64,000 nucleotides of DNA from Burkholderia cepacia. Lineage in GTDB: Bacteria > Pseudomonadota > Gammaproteobacteria > Burkholderiales > Burkholderiaceae. Numbering within the stretch: the first letter of the stretch is position 1; every line of letters begins with the position of its first letter. The notes under the pieces were generated by a model. The model had not been told where the DNA came from and did no database searches. It was given only the letters and a program-made list of their open reading frames with translations. Made by a program: the position numbers and the translations under genes. The stretch lies in assembly GCF_001718835.1 (NCBI RefSeq), contig NZ_CP013443.1, positions 186,001-250,000 of the forward strand, given 5' to 3'. Below are positions 63,413 to 64,000 of this stretch, piece after piece.

Positions 63413-64000
63413 TTATTCGCTTGTGCGAGCGGATGCCGGCAGCAGGTCGACGGCGTTGTCACGCCCTGCGACCAGCGGGTAGATGATCCCGGCGAGTGCC
63501 GCGCCGATGATCGGCGCCACCCAGAACAGCCAGAGCTGGCCGATCGCTTCGCCGCCCACGAACAGCGCGGGGCCGGTCGAGCGGGCCGGGTTCACCGACG
63601 TGTTGGTAACCGGAATCGAGATCAGGTGAATCAATGTCAGGCAAAGGCCGATCGCGATCGGCGCGAAGCCGGCCGGTGCGCGCTTGTCGGTGGCGCCCAG
63701 GATCACGAACAGGAAGAAGCCCGTCATCACGACTTCGCAGATGAACGCCGCGCCGAGTGCGTAGTGGCCGGGCGAGCGCTCGCCGAAGCCGTTCGTCGCG
63801 AAGCCGCTGCCGACGACGTCGAAGCCCGGCTTGCCGGTCGCGATCAGGTACAGCACGAATGCACCGAGCGTCGCGCCGACAACCTGCGCGACGATGTACG
63901 GCACGAGATCGCGTGCGGGGAAGCGGCCGGCGACCGTCAGGCCGACGCTCACCGCGGGATTCAGGTGGCAGCCCGAAACATGGCCGATTGCGAATGCCAT
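63413..64000 (-). CDS. aqpZ: Aquaporin Z, C-terminal part (5' end outside window)
   Basis: 195 residues of a MIP-family channel open to the window edge. Both NPA-type motifs are present (HLNPAVSVGLTV and TSVNPARSTGP), with Arg of the selectivity filter after the second. The ADxR loop and hydrophobic helices match AqpZ, and the Cys/His of GHVSGCHLNPAVS is AqpZ-like. It is a water channel of the inner membrane. Confidence 0.92.
   Translation of the reverse strand: MAFAIGHVSGCHLNPAVSVGLTVAGRFPARDLVPYIVAQVVGATLGAFVLYLIATGKPGFDVVGSGFATNGFGERSPGHYALGAAFICEVVMTGFFLFVILGATDKRAPAGFAPIAIGLCLTLIHLISIPVTNTSVNPARSTGPALFVGGEAIGQLWLFWVAPIIGAALAGIIYPLVAGRDNAVDLLPASARTSE

Overview
The window is high-GC DNA (roughly two-thirds G+C by eye) from a Burkholderia-type chromosome, most likely the B. 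cepacia complex. The call rests on codon use, the flagellin locus with a linked sugar-modification cluster, a P2-type tail element at tRNA-Arg(CCG), and the housekeeping neighbours (rep, rpsU, tag, aqpZ). The species is an inference; no alignment was run.

Region 1 (1-3.8 kb): the 3' end of the Rep helicase gene, its terminator apparently split by an IS1111-group IS110-family element with perfect 14-bp inverted repeats, then a membrane-anchored diheme cytochrome c.

Region 2 (3.85-28.74 kb): a P2-like element in the anticodon arm of tRNA-Arg(CCG), bounded by an 18-bp direct repeat. It keeps integrase, an excisionase-like gene, primase/helicase, Ogr activator, a repressor, a LexA-type box, lysis genes and a contractile tail (X, R, V, W, J, I, H, G, FI, FII, E/E' with its -1 frameshift, T, U, D). 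No terminase, portal, scaffold, capsid or head-completion gene (P2 Q-P-O-N-M-L) is present. It therefore reads as a contractile tailocin locus. It also has a second, divergent J-I-H-G baseplate/fibre module inserted between R and V, followed by a decayed fragment of a second sheath gene. This double-module, headless, still-integrase-bearing element is the most interesting part of the window.

Region 3 (28.75-33.4 kb): a DUF523 protein, a TIGR04222-like membrane protein with a Ser/Cys tail, a chemoreceptor with a candidate sigma-28 promoter, and a small hypothetical gene.

Region 4 (33.4-56.1 kb): a flagellar filament and glycosylation locus. A leftward operon encodes a TylF-like methyltransferase, FAD oxidoreductase, WbqC-like protein, methyltransferase, WecE-type sugar aminotransferase and a 1126-residue glycosyltransferase with three glycosyltransferase-like modules. 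A divergent rightward operon has four paralogous TPR/GT41 (OGT/SPINDLY-like) glycosyltransferases, with an SDR nucleotide-sugar enzyme and a C-methyltransferase-like protein after the first. Two of the GT41 genes share an almost identical ~580-bp TPR segment. fliT, fliD and a very short fliC (272 aa) follow on the other strand. The aminotransferase and methyltransferases could build a dideoxyamino sugar that the transferases attach to flagellin; this link is inferred from position and from published work on B. cenocepacia flagellin.

Region 5 (56.4-64 kb): rpsU, a Fur-box TonB siderophore receptor divergent from a PepSY membrane protein, tag, a BadF-type sugar kinase, a Cof-type HAD phosphatase and the C-terminal part of aquaporin Z.
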